Shown here: positions 1 to 8,825 of the stretch, in pieces
How positions within the stretch are numbered: the first letter of the stretch is position 1
Layout: every line of letters starts with the position of its first letter
DNA from: Isochrysis galbana
Taxonomy: Eukaryota > Haptophyta > Isochrysidales > Isochrysidaceae
NCBI GenBank assembly: GCA_018136815.1
Contig: CM030941.1
Span: 1,983,582-2,047,581 of the forward strand
Length of the DNA stretch: 64,000 bases
Reading direction: 5' to 3'
The notes under the pieces: generated by a model
What the model was told of the DNA's origin: nothing
Seen by the model: the letters and a program-made list of their open reading frames with translations, nothing else
The model's database searches: none
Program-made: the position numbers and the translations under genes

Positions 1-137
1 CGTCCGTCCAGGTGTGGTTAGTTTTTGCCCCGTTTGGTTTAGTTTGTGTGGTTTTGTACCCTCAGGCTTTTTGAGTCCTTGCGTTGTAGTCTCCCGTGTC
101 TACCTCGGACCTAAGAAGCTCTCATTCTCATTCTCTC

Positions 138-1377
138 TCTCTTCCACTAGCTAGAACTATCAGTAAACTGATAGGGTCATGGAGCGCGCGCCGCTCCCCT
201 CCTCCCCTGCCGCCACCCCCGCCGCGCCGGCCGAACGGGCCGCGACCACGGCCGCGCCACAGAAGCGCGCGCGAAGATCACCCAAGCCTGAACAGGTGAG
301 CACGAGCCACGGCCCGTGCCGCCTCCCGCAAGCCCCACACCACCAGGGCCAGCATGGCCACCATGGCCACACAGACAAGCCACCCCCTCCAGCCGCCAGT
401 AACCAGCCCCAAAGTGGGTCTGGGAGCCGACAGCACTCCTCCAAGCTCGAACCACGAACCAAGCGATTCCGGGTTTCCCGGGACGGGACCCCACCTGCCA
501 CCTGCCGCCTCTGTGCGCAAGATGATGAATCGTCCGTCCATATAGGGACGTGCCCAGCGCTAGATAGCGTGTTCGACACGATACACTACCTCACGGACGT
601 TTCGCCGGCCGACAGCCCCGGGACCAAAACGACAGCCGAGAAAGCCGTAGAAAGACTCTTCCTACTACCGAATTCTTCACCGTTACCCGCTAGGGAGACC
701 CTGTACCTATTGGCGTGGAGATACATACTCACCGACTTCTATCGAATACACTACGACAACGTCAAATTTAACAGCGATCACGTCGTTAGAAGGATGCTAG
801 AGAGATACACCACGTTGTGCCAAGCGGCGCTCTACGGAAACAACACAGACGCTTCGAGAAGAGCCAAAGCAGACATGGGCCGCCAGCCCAAGAAACGCAT
901 AGATGTCAACGAATTCCGTCCGATTTTTGAAACAAACGACGACAACGATTTAGTTCCAAGTAGTAAACTCGTAGCGGTACTAGAGCGCCTCAACATAAAA
1001 CACATAATACACCAGCAAAACAACAACGGACCCAGCGACCAGGGATAACAATAGGCGATATGCCTCCGCGGGAGGAACCCGATGGGGAAGGCCGAAAGGC
1101 AAGGCCCCCACACTGGGATGAGATGGACCCGAGACAGACGAATACAAATGCAAGAAGCCTGCCCCTCCCCTCCCCCAAGCGCCAAGCGCTAGGCCCAAAG
1201 TAGTGTACATGGGCCGACCCCCCAAAACCGAAGAAAAAGGAACGAGGGGGGGAGCGGGCGGGGGTGCAGTGGTAGAGGTATAGGCGATGGCGACGGTAGC
1301 GGGAGCGCGGGAGAGAGCGCGTCACTAGTAGCTTAGCGGGCATCTTCAAGAATGTTTTTTTTTCTCTTCCACTAGCT
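138..1377 (+). mobile_element. Internally deleted LINE with 15-bp target-site duplication
   Basis: A 15-bp direct repeat, TCTCTTCCACTAGCT, flanks the unit at 138-152 and 1363-1377, so this is a real insertion of 153-1362 (1.21 kb). The 5' end (aactatcagt..., ATG at 179) matches the 5' end of the LINE at 36659. The 3' half (from about 480) matches the 3' LINE fragment at 6883-7765, including the untranslated tail and its T-rich terminus. The endonuclease and reverse transcriptase that should lie between these ends are missing. It therefore looks like a deletion derivative mobilised in trans by a full-length LINE. Basis: repeats and matches seen in the sequence; mobilisation in trans is inferred. 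Confidence 0.75.
179..1048 (+). CDS. LINE-derived ORF: N-terminal leader joined to C-terminal zinc knuckle
   Basis: This uninterrupted 289-codon frame lies within the internally deleted LINE. Residues 1 to about 100 are Pro/Ala/His-rich and begin MERAP, as does the LINE at 36683. From about residue 108 there is a Cys-x2-Cys...His...Cys pattern (CRLCAQDDESSVHIGTCP). This resembles the zinc knuckle found at the C-terminus of many LINE ORF2 proteins. The rest matches the end of the 3' fragment at 6.9-7.5 kb. No endonuclease or reverse transcriptase residues are present. The deletion kept the reading frame open, so a small nucleic-acid-binding protein could still be made, but no function is shown. 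It could equally be a passenger frame. Confidence 0.5.
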   Translation: MERAPLPSSPAATPAAPAERAATTAAPQKRARRSPKPEQVSTSHGPCRLPQAPHHQGQHGHHGHTDKPPPPAASNQPQSGSGSRQHSSKLEPRTKRFRVSRDGTPPATCRLCAQDDESSVHIGTCPALDSVFDTIHYLTDVSPADSPGTKTTAEKAVERLFLLPNSSPLPARETLYLLAWRYILTDFYRIHYDNVKFNSDHVVRRMLERYTTLCQAALYGNNTDASRRAKADMGRQPKKRIDVNEFRPIFETNDDNDLVPSSKLVAVLERLNIKHIIHQQNNNGPSDQG

Positions 1378-1461
1378 CGCTAGCTAGCCTCGTCCCTACT
1401 CTCCGACGCCACGCGTCGCAACCCTCCGACCGTAAGTCTACCTCATCGCTCGTAGCGCTCG

Positions 1462-1881
1462 ATGGCAGACACTGTCAGACCCGATTCTTACTATGACCTT
1501 TCAGACATCTTCCCGCCAGCAACAATCAACGAACCTTCCACGACCGCGTCAGCTGCCGGCTCGATCGAACGGCCCTCTGCCTATGAGCCTATAGTCATCG
1601 CGTGTTCGACAAGCACAAATTCAGCCTTGGCGCCTACGACCGCGCCCTCTCACAGTCCCGCTCCCCCTCTGTCCATGGGAGCAGCGGGAACCTCTTTTGG
1701 CCCACAAGGGGTCCACTTCGTCGGATCCGGCGGCTCCTCCGAGCTCCGAGCCTTGTGGCACCCCGCTGGCTATGTTGAAGGGAAAGCTTCTGCCCCCGTT
1801 AGTTTTTATGTACCTGATTGGTTTGGCGTCGGCGTTGGTGAGGGTTCGCGCATATCTTTGGAAGTCGCGTCCGAAGCTTAA
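1462..1881 (+). CDS. Hypothetical ORF, probably the start of an unrecognised repeat
   Basis: This 139-codon frame begins MADTVRPDSYYDLSD and is Ser/Thr/Pro/Ala-rich with no recognisable domain. Only the first part (to about 1740) is likely to be original coding sequence. Beyond that it runs antisense through a reverse-transcriptase fragment on the other strand. It lies among LINE debris just after a LINE insertion, so it may be the 5' end of another element's ORF1 or gag rather than a host gene. I do not recognise it. Confidence 0.25.
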   Translation: MADTVRPDSYYDLSDIFPPATINEPSTTASAAGSIERPSAYEPIVIACSTSTNSALAPTTAPSHSPAPPLSMGAAGTSFGPQGVHFVGSGGSSELRALWHPAGYVEGKASAPVSFYVPDWFGVGVGEGSRISLEVASEA

Positions 1882-2330
1882 TTTTTCGAGCGCGAGATGG
1901 TAGAACCCCCAGTTCACTCTGTCGAAAGCCTTCTCCCAGTCCAGCGCTAACATAATCCCGGGTTCCCCCGTTTCGTCTAGGTACGCCTGCGTGAGTTGGA
2001 GAAGGTGTGTGGCCTCTCCTATGAGTCTTTTGGGGACGAATCCCAATTGGTCTGTGGATATTATGTGTCGTTTTAGTCTGTTTATTAGTATTTTGGCTAG
2101 GATTTTGTAGTCGCTTTGTAGCAATGTTATTGGCCTATAGTTTCTCGGGTCTCGCGTGTCGCCTTTTTTGTATAGAACTATAATGTCGCCCTCTCTCATG
2201 GATACGCTTAGCTGGCCCTCCGCTAGAGCGAGGTTCAAAACTCTCAGAAAGTCGCGTTTCACTAGTTCCGTGTAGCTTTTGTAGAATTCAGCCGGGAGAG
2301 CGTCCGGGCCTCTTGGAGGAGGAGTATGTC
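1741..2330 (-). pseudogene. LINE reverse transcriptase fragment
   Basis: Read on the minus strand, this encodes the first half of a non-LTR reverse transcriptase: GPDALPAEFYK, LYKKGDTRDPRNYRPITLL, DYKILAKILINRL, DQLGFVPKR, then the catalytic motif A region LALDWEKAFDRVNW, and finally SGVPQGS. The fragment stops there, before the YADD box, and the endonuclease is absent upstream. It is a doubly truncated relic that cannot encode an active enzyme. The family assignment is secure, but whether it belongs to the same LINE family as the ends at 153 and 36659 cannot be told, because those copies lack this region. Confidence 0.85.
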
Positions 2331-2537
2331 TACACCCGCCTTACGCGCTTGAGACAACGAGAATTTCGTTGTAGTGTCGAAAAGTCGCAAGGCACCGTTG
2401 TAGCCCGTAAGGGCACCACCATAAGAACGACCATAAGATTCATCGTAACAGCACCGTAAGATTAAGGAATGAACAGAGACAGAGGACGAGGTGACTGCTA
2501 GCGAAATCGGACAGGCACCCTGACAGCTTACGGAGGG
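2331..2537. other. Intergenic sequence with short CCRTAAG-type repeats
   Basis: No gene is seen. The stretch holds several imperfect copies of a short motif (CACCGTAAG, CCATAAGA, CCCGTAAGG), mostly at 2390-2465, of unknown meaning. Confidence 0.4.
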
Positions 2538-3011
2538 GAATAGCTAACCCCTGACAGAAAGATGCCATCTATTGTTGCAAGCTTTGCTGATGCAAAGCAT
2601 CTCAATCTAGATGGCAAGCTTTGCTGATGTGGCCATCCATCTATGACCAAGCTTTTCGAGCGCCCAGCGCCCGAGCGCTGCTATAGGCGCGCGGCACGCG
2701 CAGCACATACGGACGGCGGTATAGCTCGCCGGCCGACTGTTGCTATCTCTAGCGAGAGGAGGCCCTCGAGGCGGGCGCCCATCGCAACGGTGAACGGGCG
2801 GGCAGGAGGCGGGAGGGGGGGGGAGGGGGAGGGATAGTGACCCAGAGCACTATTTTGGGAACAAGCTTTCTATCGAGCTTTGGTGGACTCCAAAATCGAC
2901 CATCTATCTATGGACCAAGCTTTTGAGCAAGCTTTGCTGTAAATATCACCCATCTTTGAAAACCAGCTATCCCTGATTCTCAACCATCTTTCTGTCAGGG
3001 GTTAGGAATAG
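2538..3011. mobile_element. 462-bp MITE with 21-bp perfect terminal inverted repeats
   Basis: The ends at 2544 and 3005 are perfect inverted repeats of at least 21 bp, starting CTAACCCCTGACAGAAAGAT. The 6-bp direct repeat GAATAG flanks the element (2538-2543 and 3006-3011). The interior has several copies of CAAGCTTTGCTG or CCAAGCTTTT and no plausible transposase frame, so it is non-autonomous. The superfamily is not assigned. Repeat ends and flanking duplication are seen directly. Confidence 0.75.
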
Positions 3012-3330
3012 CGCCTGGCGCCTGGGGGCTCGAGGACAGCCCCCCGATAGCTATCGGCGCCCGTCGTTTTCCCCCAATAGCTATTGGCGCCCGTCGTTTT
3101 CCCCCCAATAGCTATCGGGGGCCGCCTTTCGCCCCCGATAGCTATAGGTAGCTTGGGGGCCGACCTTAAAACGCGATAGCTCCCCGGGGGAGGTAAAGTC
3201 TCCCAATAGCTCTCGGGGGATTTTCTCGGTCCCCCGGTAGCTCTCGGTGGGGCTGTTGGCGATCGGGAGAAAATTTCCCCCGATAGCTCTCGGGGGCCCC
3301 CGATAGCTCCTGGGGGGCGTTGGCTCCTGG
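3012..3330. repeat. Array of AGCT-centred palindromes
   Basis: About nine copies of a palindromic core (CCCCCGATAGCTATCGGGGG and variants such as CAATAGCTATTGG) are spaced roughly 30-45 bp apart. The left units are symmetric (ATAGCTAT). The right units drift to ATAGCTCTCGG and ATAGCTCCTGG. No reading frame with coding character is present. It adjoins the right end of the 462-bp MITE. Confidence 0.7.
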
Positions 3331-3589
3331 GGGGTAACATATATTAGTTTTGAAGGTCATATCCATGTAGGTACGCACATGCATTGTGCTTCAAAACAGC
3401 TGCTCGTACAATAGGCCCCGTTTGTCGGGTCATAATCTTAAACTCGTGCGGGTTATGACGTGATGCTGCTGTGTGAAGCTCGCGGAGCTGCTGGTGTGTG
3501 AAGCTTGCGAACAACTCGCGGCTGCTTGCGGGCTCCAGTTGTTGTCATGCTATGTAGTAGGCTGGCAAAGTGTAGTCCCATCGCGCAGA
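3331..3589. other. Intergenic, nothing recognised
   Basis: Downstream (3') flank of the cupin-DUF952 gene. Apart from a short duplication (GTGTGAAGCTYGCG, about 3472-3508) I see no gene, RNA or repeat boundary. Confidence 0.4.
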
Positions 3590-4438
3590 TCAGTCGAGCA
3601 CGCCCGGAATTGCGAGGAATTTCGGCCCGTCCCGCTCGATCGGGAACTCGGCGTCGACTACCGAGGGCGGGATGCCCCCAACAATGTGCGGACAGACCCA
3701 CGAACTCCACGAGTCGCCGACTGGGGTGCTGCCGACAGGGAGCGCTTGCTCATCCCGCACGTGGATCCCACACTTGCGAAGGGCGGAGCGTGTCATACGG
3801 AGGCAGACCCAGGAGTGGGGATCCGACTGATAGAAGTGGTTGGCCGTCTCGATGAGCCGCGACGGCACGCCCGTGGCGTGCGTGTAGTGGCCGTCCTCCT
3901 CAAACGTGGCTGGAAAGTATGCTGCTGAGCTCTCCTTGGCGGCTTCCCATGAAGGCACCGGACACATATGATACAGCACCTCCGGCAGCGGCTCAATGGT
4001 CTGCTGTTGTATTTGCTTGTTCATTGAGCCAGCCACCTTGTGCAACTCGAGTAGCTTCTTCGACACTTCTGACTCGCGCGGTGTGCCGTCCTCACGAAGA
4101 CACCGGTCAGGACGGAAGGCCGGCAGGCAGACCGGGATATACTCGGTGCCAGCCTCGGGGAAGGAGGGCCGGAAGCGCTCGCCCTTGCCAATGAAGACGG
4201 TCTGTCCGGCCTTCACCTCGAGCGTCCCGCCCGAGTGCTCGAGCAGCAGCCTTCCCTTGGTGACTGCCATCCACTCGTCATACTGGAGCGTCAGCCATGG
4301 TTCGGCGGTCGGTGCCGAGATCTGGACGTGGGCGATCGAGATACGGTCGTCTTTGGAGGCGACATTTCCTGCGTACTCATCAATTGTGAATGAGTCGCCC
4401 TCGACCACGCGCTCCGCTCCACCCACGATGCTGGGCAT
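3590..4438 (-). CDS. Cupin-DUF952 fusion protein
   Basis: The frame encodes about 282 residues from the Met at 4438 (MPSIVGGAERVVEG); the frame is open further upstream, but that part lacks protein-like character. The N-terminal half (about residues 20-125) reads as a cupin barrel related to EutQ-like or sugar-binding cupins: WLTLQYDEWMAVTKG, LEVKAGQTVFIGKGERF, then TEYIPVCLPAFRPDRC. The C-terminal half (about 165-280) matches the DUF952 pattern: LYHMCPVPSWEAA, FEEDGHYTHATG, ANHFYQ, then PHIVGGIP and DGPKFLAIP. DUF952 is a small domain, common as a stand-alone bacterial protein, of uncertain function. The metal-binding histidines of classical cupins are not evident, so a sugar- or ligand-binding role is as likely as catalysis. 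No intron is needed. Domain assignments are from motif memory. Confidence 0.75.
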   Translation of the reverse strand: MPSIVGGAERVVEGDSFTIDEYAGNVASKDDRISIAHVQISAPTAEPWLTLQYDEWMAVTKGRLLLEHSGGTLEVKAGQTVFIGKGERFRPSFPEAGTEYIPVCLPAFRPDRCLREDGTPRESEVSKKLLELHKVAGSMNKQIQQQTIEPLPEVLYHMCPVPSWEAAKESSAAYFPATFEEDGHYTHATGVPSRLIETANHFYQSDPHSWVCLRMTRSALRKCGIHVRDEQALPVGSTPVGDSWSSWVCPHIVGGIPPSVVDAEFPIERDGPKFLAIPGVLD

Positions 4439-4581
4439 GCGCGCGAATCTGCGGACGCACCAGTCGCTGTCAGAGCGTCGAACTGGGCAGTGCCGAAGTT
4501 TCCGCGAAATAGCACGGCACCACGCCCATGCCGAGGGTGTTGTGCAACACCGCAACACCCTTGACCGTTGAGCCCTACGCC

Positions 4582-4965
4582 CTACTCGTAGATGTCGTCG
4601 GCCCTGGACGTGACATCATCCGGTTTCTCGTCGTCCTCCTCGTCGTCCTCCTCGTCGTCCTCCTCGTCTTCTTCGGCCCTCGAGCCCTCGCCCTCGCCAC
4701 GTGTCCCAGCCGCCCTTCCAGCGCGCGCAACAACGTCATCGTGGATCGTGGGTTCTGCGTCCTGCTGTCCTGCTGCTGTCTGCGACTTGCGCGCGATGAT
4801 GCGATGATATCCAGTGTTGGGGCAACAGCGCTCCAGCTTGTACCGATTTGGAGCTATCACTGGCGCCAGTAGCTGGTGCCAGCTATCGGTTGTCTGCCAG
4901 CTGCCAGCTGGCTCCAGATCTTTGGTGGGAAGAGCGGAAGAGCTAGAGCTAGAGTAGCTAGTCAT
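4582..4965 (-). CDS. Small hypothetical protein with acidic repeat tail
   Basis: A 127-codon minus-strand frame. The N-terminus is Ser-rich (MTSYSSSSSSALPTKD) and the centre has CCPNTGYHRIIARK. The C-terminal third is strongly acidic, with three DDEEDDEE-type units from a (GAGGACGAC)n-like tract at 4630-4672. No family is recognised. It lies upstream of the cupin-DUF952 gene on the same strand, 143 bp from its chosen start, and could alternatively be an unspliced 5' part of that gene or an antisense artefact of the repeat. Confidence 0.35.
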   Translation of the reverse strand: MTSYSSSSSSALPTKDLEPAGSWQTTDSWHQLLAPVIAPNRYKLERCCPNTGYHRIIARKSQTAAGQQDAEPTIHDDVVARAGRAAGTRGEGEGSRAEEDEEDDEEDDEEDDEKPDDVTSRADDIYE

Positions 4966-5239
4966 GCAAGCTAGCGGGCTTCCTAAGGGAAACGCGTCGC
5001 GGATGTATACTTGCGGTTACTTTCGGGATGAAAAATTGTGAGAAGTGTCACGAGAAGTTTGGGTAGTCCGCTACAAGATTCCTGCAAATTTGGCCGAGAA
5101 GTTTAGAGGCTGCATGCAACCTCAACCTCAGGTTTGGTTACGAACCTCAAGTTGCACCCTCTTTGGGCGAGTTTTGCTAGAAGTATTGATTGACCTGGCC
5201 CTAGTGGCGGGCGAGAGGGGGAAACCGGCCCTCTCGGGC
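4966..5239. other. Intergenic, nothing recognised
   Basis: No coding, RNA or repeat signal was found between the acidic hypothetical gene and the LINE fragment that follows. Confidence 0.35.
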
Positions 5240-5472
5240 GCGGGCACGGACTCCCCCTACCCGCAACATCTCCTGCGGCGCGTTGCGCCTGCGCGCGCTA
5301 TGGCCCCCAACCTGGGGGGTGCCTCGGGTGGAAGTGGAAGGCGCGCTATCTCAACCAATATGGCACAACCCACACATTCCCACCCCAGAGGTGCGCGCCC
5401 CATGGGCGCGCCTATGGGAAGCGTTACACACAAACGTAGTGCATAACGTGTTTAAGGTGGCAGTCGCACGAA
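5240..5472 (+). pseudogene. Probable LINE ORF2 fragment (post-RT region)
   Basis: The plus-strand frame beginning at 5283 reads PIWHNPHIPTPEVRAPW followed by ARLWEALHTNVVHNVF. This resembles the stretch after the reverse-transcriptase core in many LINE ORF2 proteins (a 'LWxNPxI...W..L' pattern). The match ends where the family-X LTR begins at 5473. It is too short for a family call and may belong to the LINEs elsewhere in the window. Confidence 0.45.
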
Positions 5473-5865
5473 TGTCGCATTCGCGATCGACCTCGTCCGC
5501 GGCCTTTGACTTTACTCGTTAGTCGTTCTTTACTCGATAGGCGTTCTACGCGCCACTCGTCACTCGTAACTCATCACTCGCTCCTTGCCTGTTTGCGCCT
5601 CCTTGTGGCCCGTGCGTCCTGATTCCCAGGCCTGGTCCTTGTGCTTTGCGATCGCCTGGGTCCCTCCTTGCCGCGTTTTTCCCCCCCGCGCTCGTCCTCG
5701 TTTTCGTCGCAGGTGTTCGCCGTCGTGGGTTTTTCCCCAACGGTTAGCCTACCCCCCGCGCCCTTGTTGTCATCAGTGCACGGGAAGTCTTGTAGATTCC
5801 CTCCTTACTTCTACTAACTCTCCCCTCGTAACTGTAACTGTCGATCGCATCGGCTCTTCCGTCGT

Positions 5866-6769
5866 ACCGTCGCCAGGGGCTGTGAATTAACGTTAATCTG
5901 GTGTTAATCACGCTGCATTAACAGCAATTTCGGCAGGTGTTCAACTTTGTTTAACACCGTTCTGAGGGACTGTTTATCCCCCTCTGCTTAACACCTCCGC
6001 CCGCGGACCATTCCACCAGAAGCGCGCCGCGCGCCGCGGCGCGCCAGGGCCTGCTGGCCGGCCGCTTGCTAGCGTCGGCCAGTACTCAATAGCAAGTAAC
6101 TTTAATCTACAGTCCCAACCCCCATCCCCATATAGCCATTATACATCATACATATATTGAGTAGCCTATGCTCCAGCGTTCTCAAATCTGGCAGCATATC
6201 GATCACGTAGACGCACGATGCACGAGCCACGAGCGCGCACGAACGAGCCGCACCGCACACAGCTCACCACACGGTGGTTGTGCCATCGAATTTCGTCGAA
6301 TGAGTCGCGCGAGCCCCCAAGACATGCGCTCGCACACACATGCGCTCGCACACCAATGCTCCCCCACACACTCACTTTCACTTTGATGAACGGTAACCAT
6401 AATCGGGAGGCGCGGTCGGGCGATGAGCGTAGCGGCCTTTGACTGAAGTCGAGGACAGCTCGCGATACTTCTTGAGGATGGCCATGACGGGCACGTCAAC
6501 ACACGATAGATCCTTTGCGCCGGCGTGCCAGAGCATCAGATTTCGCATATTCTGTTGGCCAAGGGAGTTGCGCTCAGAGGTCTTTAGGCTATAGGTAGGG
6601 CTAATTATGGCTATGTATAGACGGGGATCAAAGATCAAAGATGAAAGATTAATGGATTAACACTAGTGTTTAACACCCCTTTTGGAGCTCGATATTAACA
6701 CCTCCCTTAAATGCCTGTTCAACATGGAAATGGCCAGATTAACGTTAAATCACAGGCCCTGACCATCGC
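5866..6769. mobile_element. Non-autonomous hAT-like DNA transposon, 888 bp
   Basis: Terminal inverted repeats of about 28 bp at 5874-5901 and 6734-6761 begin CAGGGSCTGTGA and share TTAACGTTAATCTGG. The flanks carry an 8-bp duplication with one mismatch (ACCGTCGC at 5866, ACCATCGC at 6762). CAGGG termini with 8-bp duplications are typical of the hAT superfamily. TTAACACC-type motifs are clustered near both ends, as expected for transposase-binding subterminal repeats. No transposase is encoded. It interrupts family-X LTR copy 1. Confidence 0.75.
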
Positions 6770-6803
6770 TCCCCTCCTGTCGCCCCGTCGCTCTCCTGTC
6801 GGC

Positions 6804-7783
6804 TTCTCTTCCTTGTTTTTCAGACCTATACATGCACTACAAACATATAACGCACCGTAGAATAGGCACATACATATAACCGATTCCCGAGCCGAGACCC
6901 CATCTGCCGCTTTTGCGCGCAAGAGAACGAATCGTCCGTCCATCTGGGGACCTGCCCAGCGCTAGACAACGTGTTCGACACTATCCACTACCTAACGGAC
7001 CCCACGCCGGCCGACAACCCCGCGCCCAACACGACAGCAGAAAAAGCCACAAAAAGACTCTTCATACTACCACAATCATCATCGCCGCCCTCAAGAGAGA
7101 TCTTATACCTATTAGCATGGAGATACATACTCACTGATTTCTACCGGCCGGATACACTACGACAACATCAAATTCAACAGCGACCACGTCGTCAGAAGAA
7201 TACTAGTGAGATACACCACGCTATGCAAAGCGGCGCTATACGGCAACAACACAAATGCATCGAGAAGAGCCAAAGCAGACATGGGTCGCCAACCCAAGAA
7301 ACGTATAGACGTCAACGAATTCCGCCCACTATTCGAAACAAACGACGACAATGAACTAGTCCCAAGTAGTAAACTCGTAACAGTACTAGAGCGCCTCAAC
7401 ATACAACACATAATACAACAAAAAAGCCACACCGGACCTAGCGACCAGGGATAACACCGGACCGAAGGAGGCAATATGCCTCCGCTCGAGGAATCCGATG
7501 GGGAAGGCCGAGAGGCCCGGCCCCCACACAGGGACGGTCTAGGCCCGAGATTAATGCAGAACAAATGCAAGAGGCCTGCCCCTACCCTCCCACAAACCCT
7601 AGGCCCAAAGTAGTGTACGTGGGCCGACCCCCCAAAACCGAAGAAAAAGGAACGAGGGGGGGAGCGGGCGGGGGAGTAGAGGTAGGGGTATAGGCGATGG
7701 CGTCGGGAACGCGAGAGAATGTGTGTCGTTAGTAGCTTCGCGGGCACCTTCAAGAATGTTTTATTTTCTCTTCCTTGTTTTTC
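6804..7783 (+). mobile_element. 5'-truncated LINE with 18-bp target-site duplication
   Basis: The 18-bp direct repeat TTCTCTTCCTTGTTTTTC lies at 6804-6821 and 7766-7783. The insert (6822-7765) holds the 3' end of the same LINE family as at 153-1362. It contains a zinc-knuckle region (CRFCAQENESSVHLGTCP) in more than one frame, a C-terminal segment ending GPSDQG, about 310 bp of 3' UTR, and the T-rich end CAAGAATGTTTTATTT. Loss of the 5' part with a duplicated target is the usual outcome of incomplete target-primed reverse transcription. A frameshift near 7150 breaks the protein. It is nested in family-X LTR copy 1. Confidence 0.8.
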
Positions 7784-8211
7784 CATTCCCCGTGTTTCCC
7801 CGTTTGAGTGGGGAAGGATACGTGAATGTGAGGGGAAGTGGGGTTAGGGTTGAGTGAGCGTGACAGCTTGTCCTTGGTAGTCGTTCTTTCGTTGCCATCG
7901 TTCGTTCTCGTTCGTCCGTTCTCGCCCTCGTCCCGTTCTCGCTCTCGCTACTCGTCAACAACACTCACTCTACAACACATCTCTCAACAACCGTCGTCCG
8001 CACTCACCCTCGCCCCGCTCTCGCCCTCGTTATGTCCGCTTCATCGCCTCGCTTTGCCTCTCCCAAGCCCGCCTCCCGCCTCCCTGCCCCTTCTGGAGGC
8101 GGGTGAGCCCGTCATGTCATGAGCCCGTCCCCTACCTCCGCCGTGCCTCTCGCCGCTTCCCTTCCGTCCCCTCCGTTCCCATCTGAGGTAGTGGTAACCT
8201 CGGATCCGTCA

Positions 8212-8825
8212 GGTGAAGAATCCAAACCGACACGTCCCGCGCCAGACCTGCCAATGGGGCTGAAAGGCCAGACCTGCCAATGGGGCTGAAAGCCTCAGTC
8301 CTTGCAGAAATTGGCCCGCTGCCAGGAGCAACAGGCAGGAGCTGAGGTTGGTTGTGCAGGCCCACCTAGGGGGTGTCTGCGATGGAGAGAGGGGGGCGCG
8401 AGGCCCCCATTGGCCTCCTACTTCCCACTTATAAAAGTAATTGTAAGTAGTAGAATTTAGAATTAGGCGAATAGTTAGTAGTTAGAGTTAGGCCCGTCGT
8501 AGAAGTGCGCCGTAGCGATCAGCTATCTAGTTCTATGTACTACACATTTTTGTGACATTCGAACTCCTCACATTGCTGTTCGGAGAAGATTAGGCCGAAG
8601 ATGAATAAACAGCAGAAAAACAGTATATCGCATATGACGCGGCTACGCGTGCGCAATGCGATGGCGGAAGCGCAAGACGGGCTCAGAGGTTGTGATGGTG
8701 ATCATTACACAACCACGTTGCGCACATGGGCTCCCTAGGCCTTGCGCACCTCGATGGCACGCACGAGCAAATCGGGACGACGCGCGACCAGTCGCGACCA
8801 GAAATTTTGGATGCCCAAGCCACCA
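8212..8825. other. Intergenic, 3' of the phosphatase gene
   Basis: No gene is seen. A short tandem duplication (CCAGACCTGCCAATGGGGCTGAAAG-like, twice at about 8240-8292) and AT-rich, TAGTTAG-bearing sequence at 8430-8490 are the only structure. Confidence 0.4.

Larger units (their letters stand above)
5473..8211 (+). mobile_element. Family-X LTR, copy 1, split by a hAT-like element and a LINE
   Basis: The outer ends match the second copy at 37950-38805. Both begin TGTCGCATYCGCGATCGACC and end GGATCCGTCA, and both diverge outside those points. TG...CA ends of about 0.86-0.89 kb and no internal region on either side suggest a solo LTR. Landmarks shared in order include AGGTGTTSGCCGT, GATTCCCTCCTTA, CGTAACTGTCG, CGCCCCGTCGCTCTC, a start codon MSA and CAGTGGTAACCTCGG. 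In this copy the sequence is split twice: by the element at 5874-6761 and by the LINE at 6822-7765. No 5-bp target-site duplication is visible outside, so a non-LTR origin cannot be excluded. Confidence 0.55.

Noticed and set aside
7845-7862. GGGGTTAGGGTTGAG as a telomere repeat
   Set aside because: Only one and a half units, in mid-contig repeat sequence.
8427-8436. TATA box (CTTATAAAAG)
   Set aside because: It is 3' of the phosphatase gene and no plus-strand gene follows.
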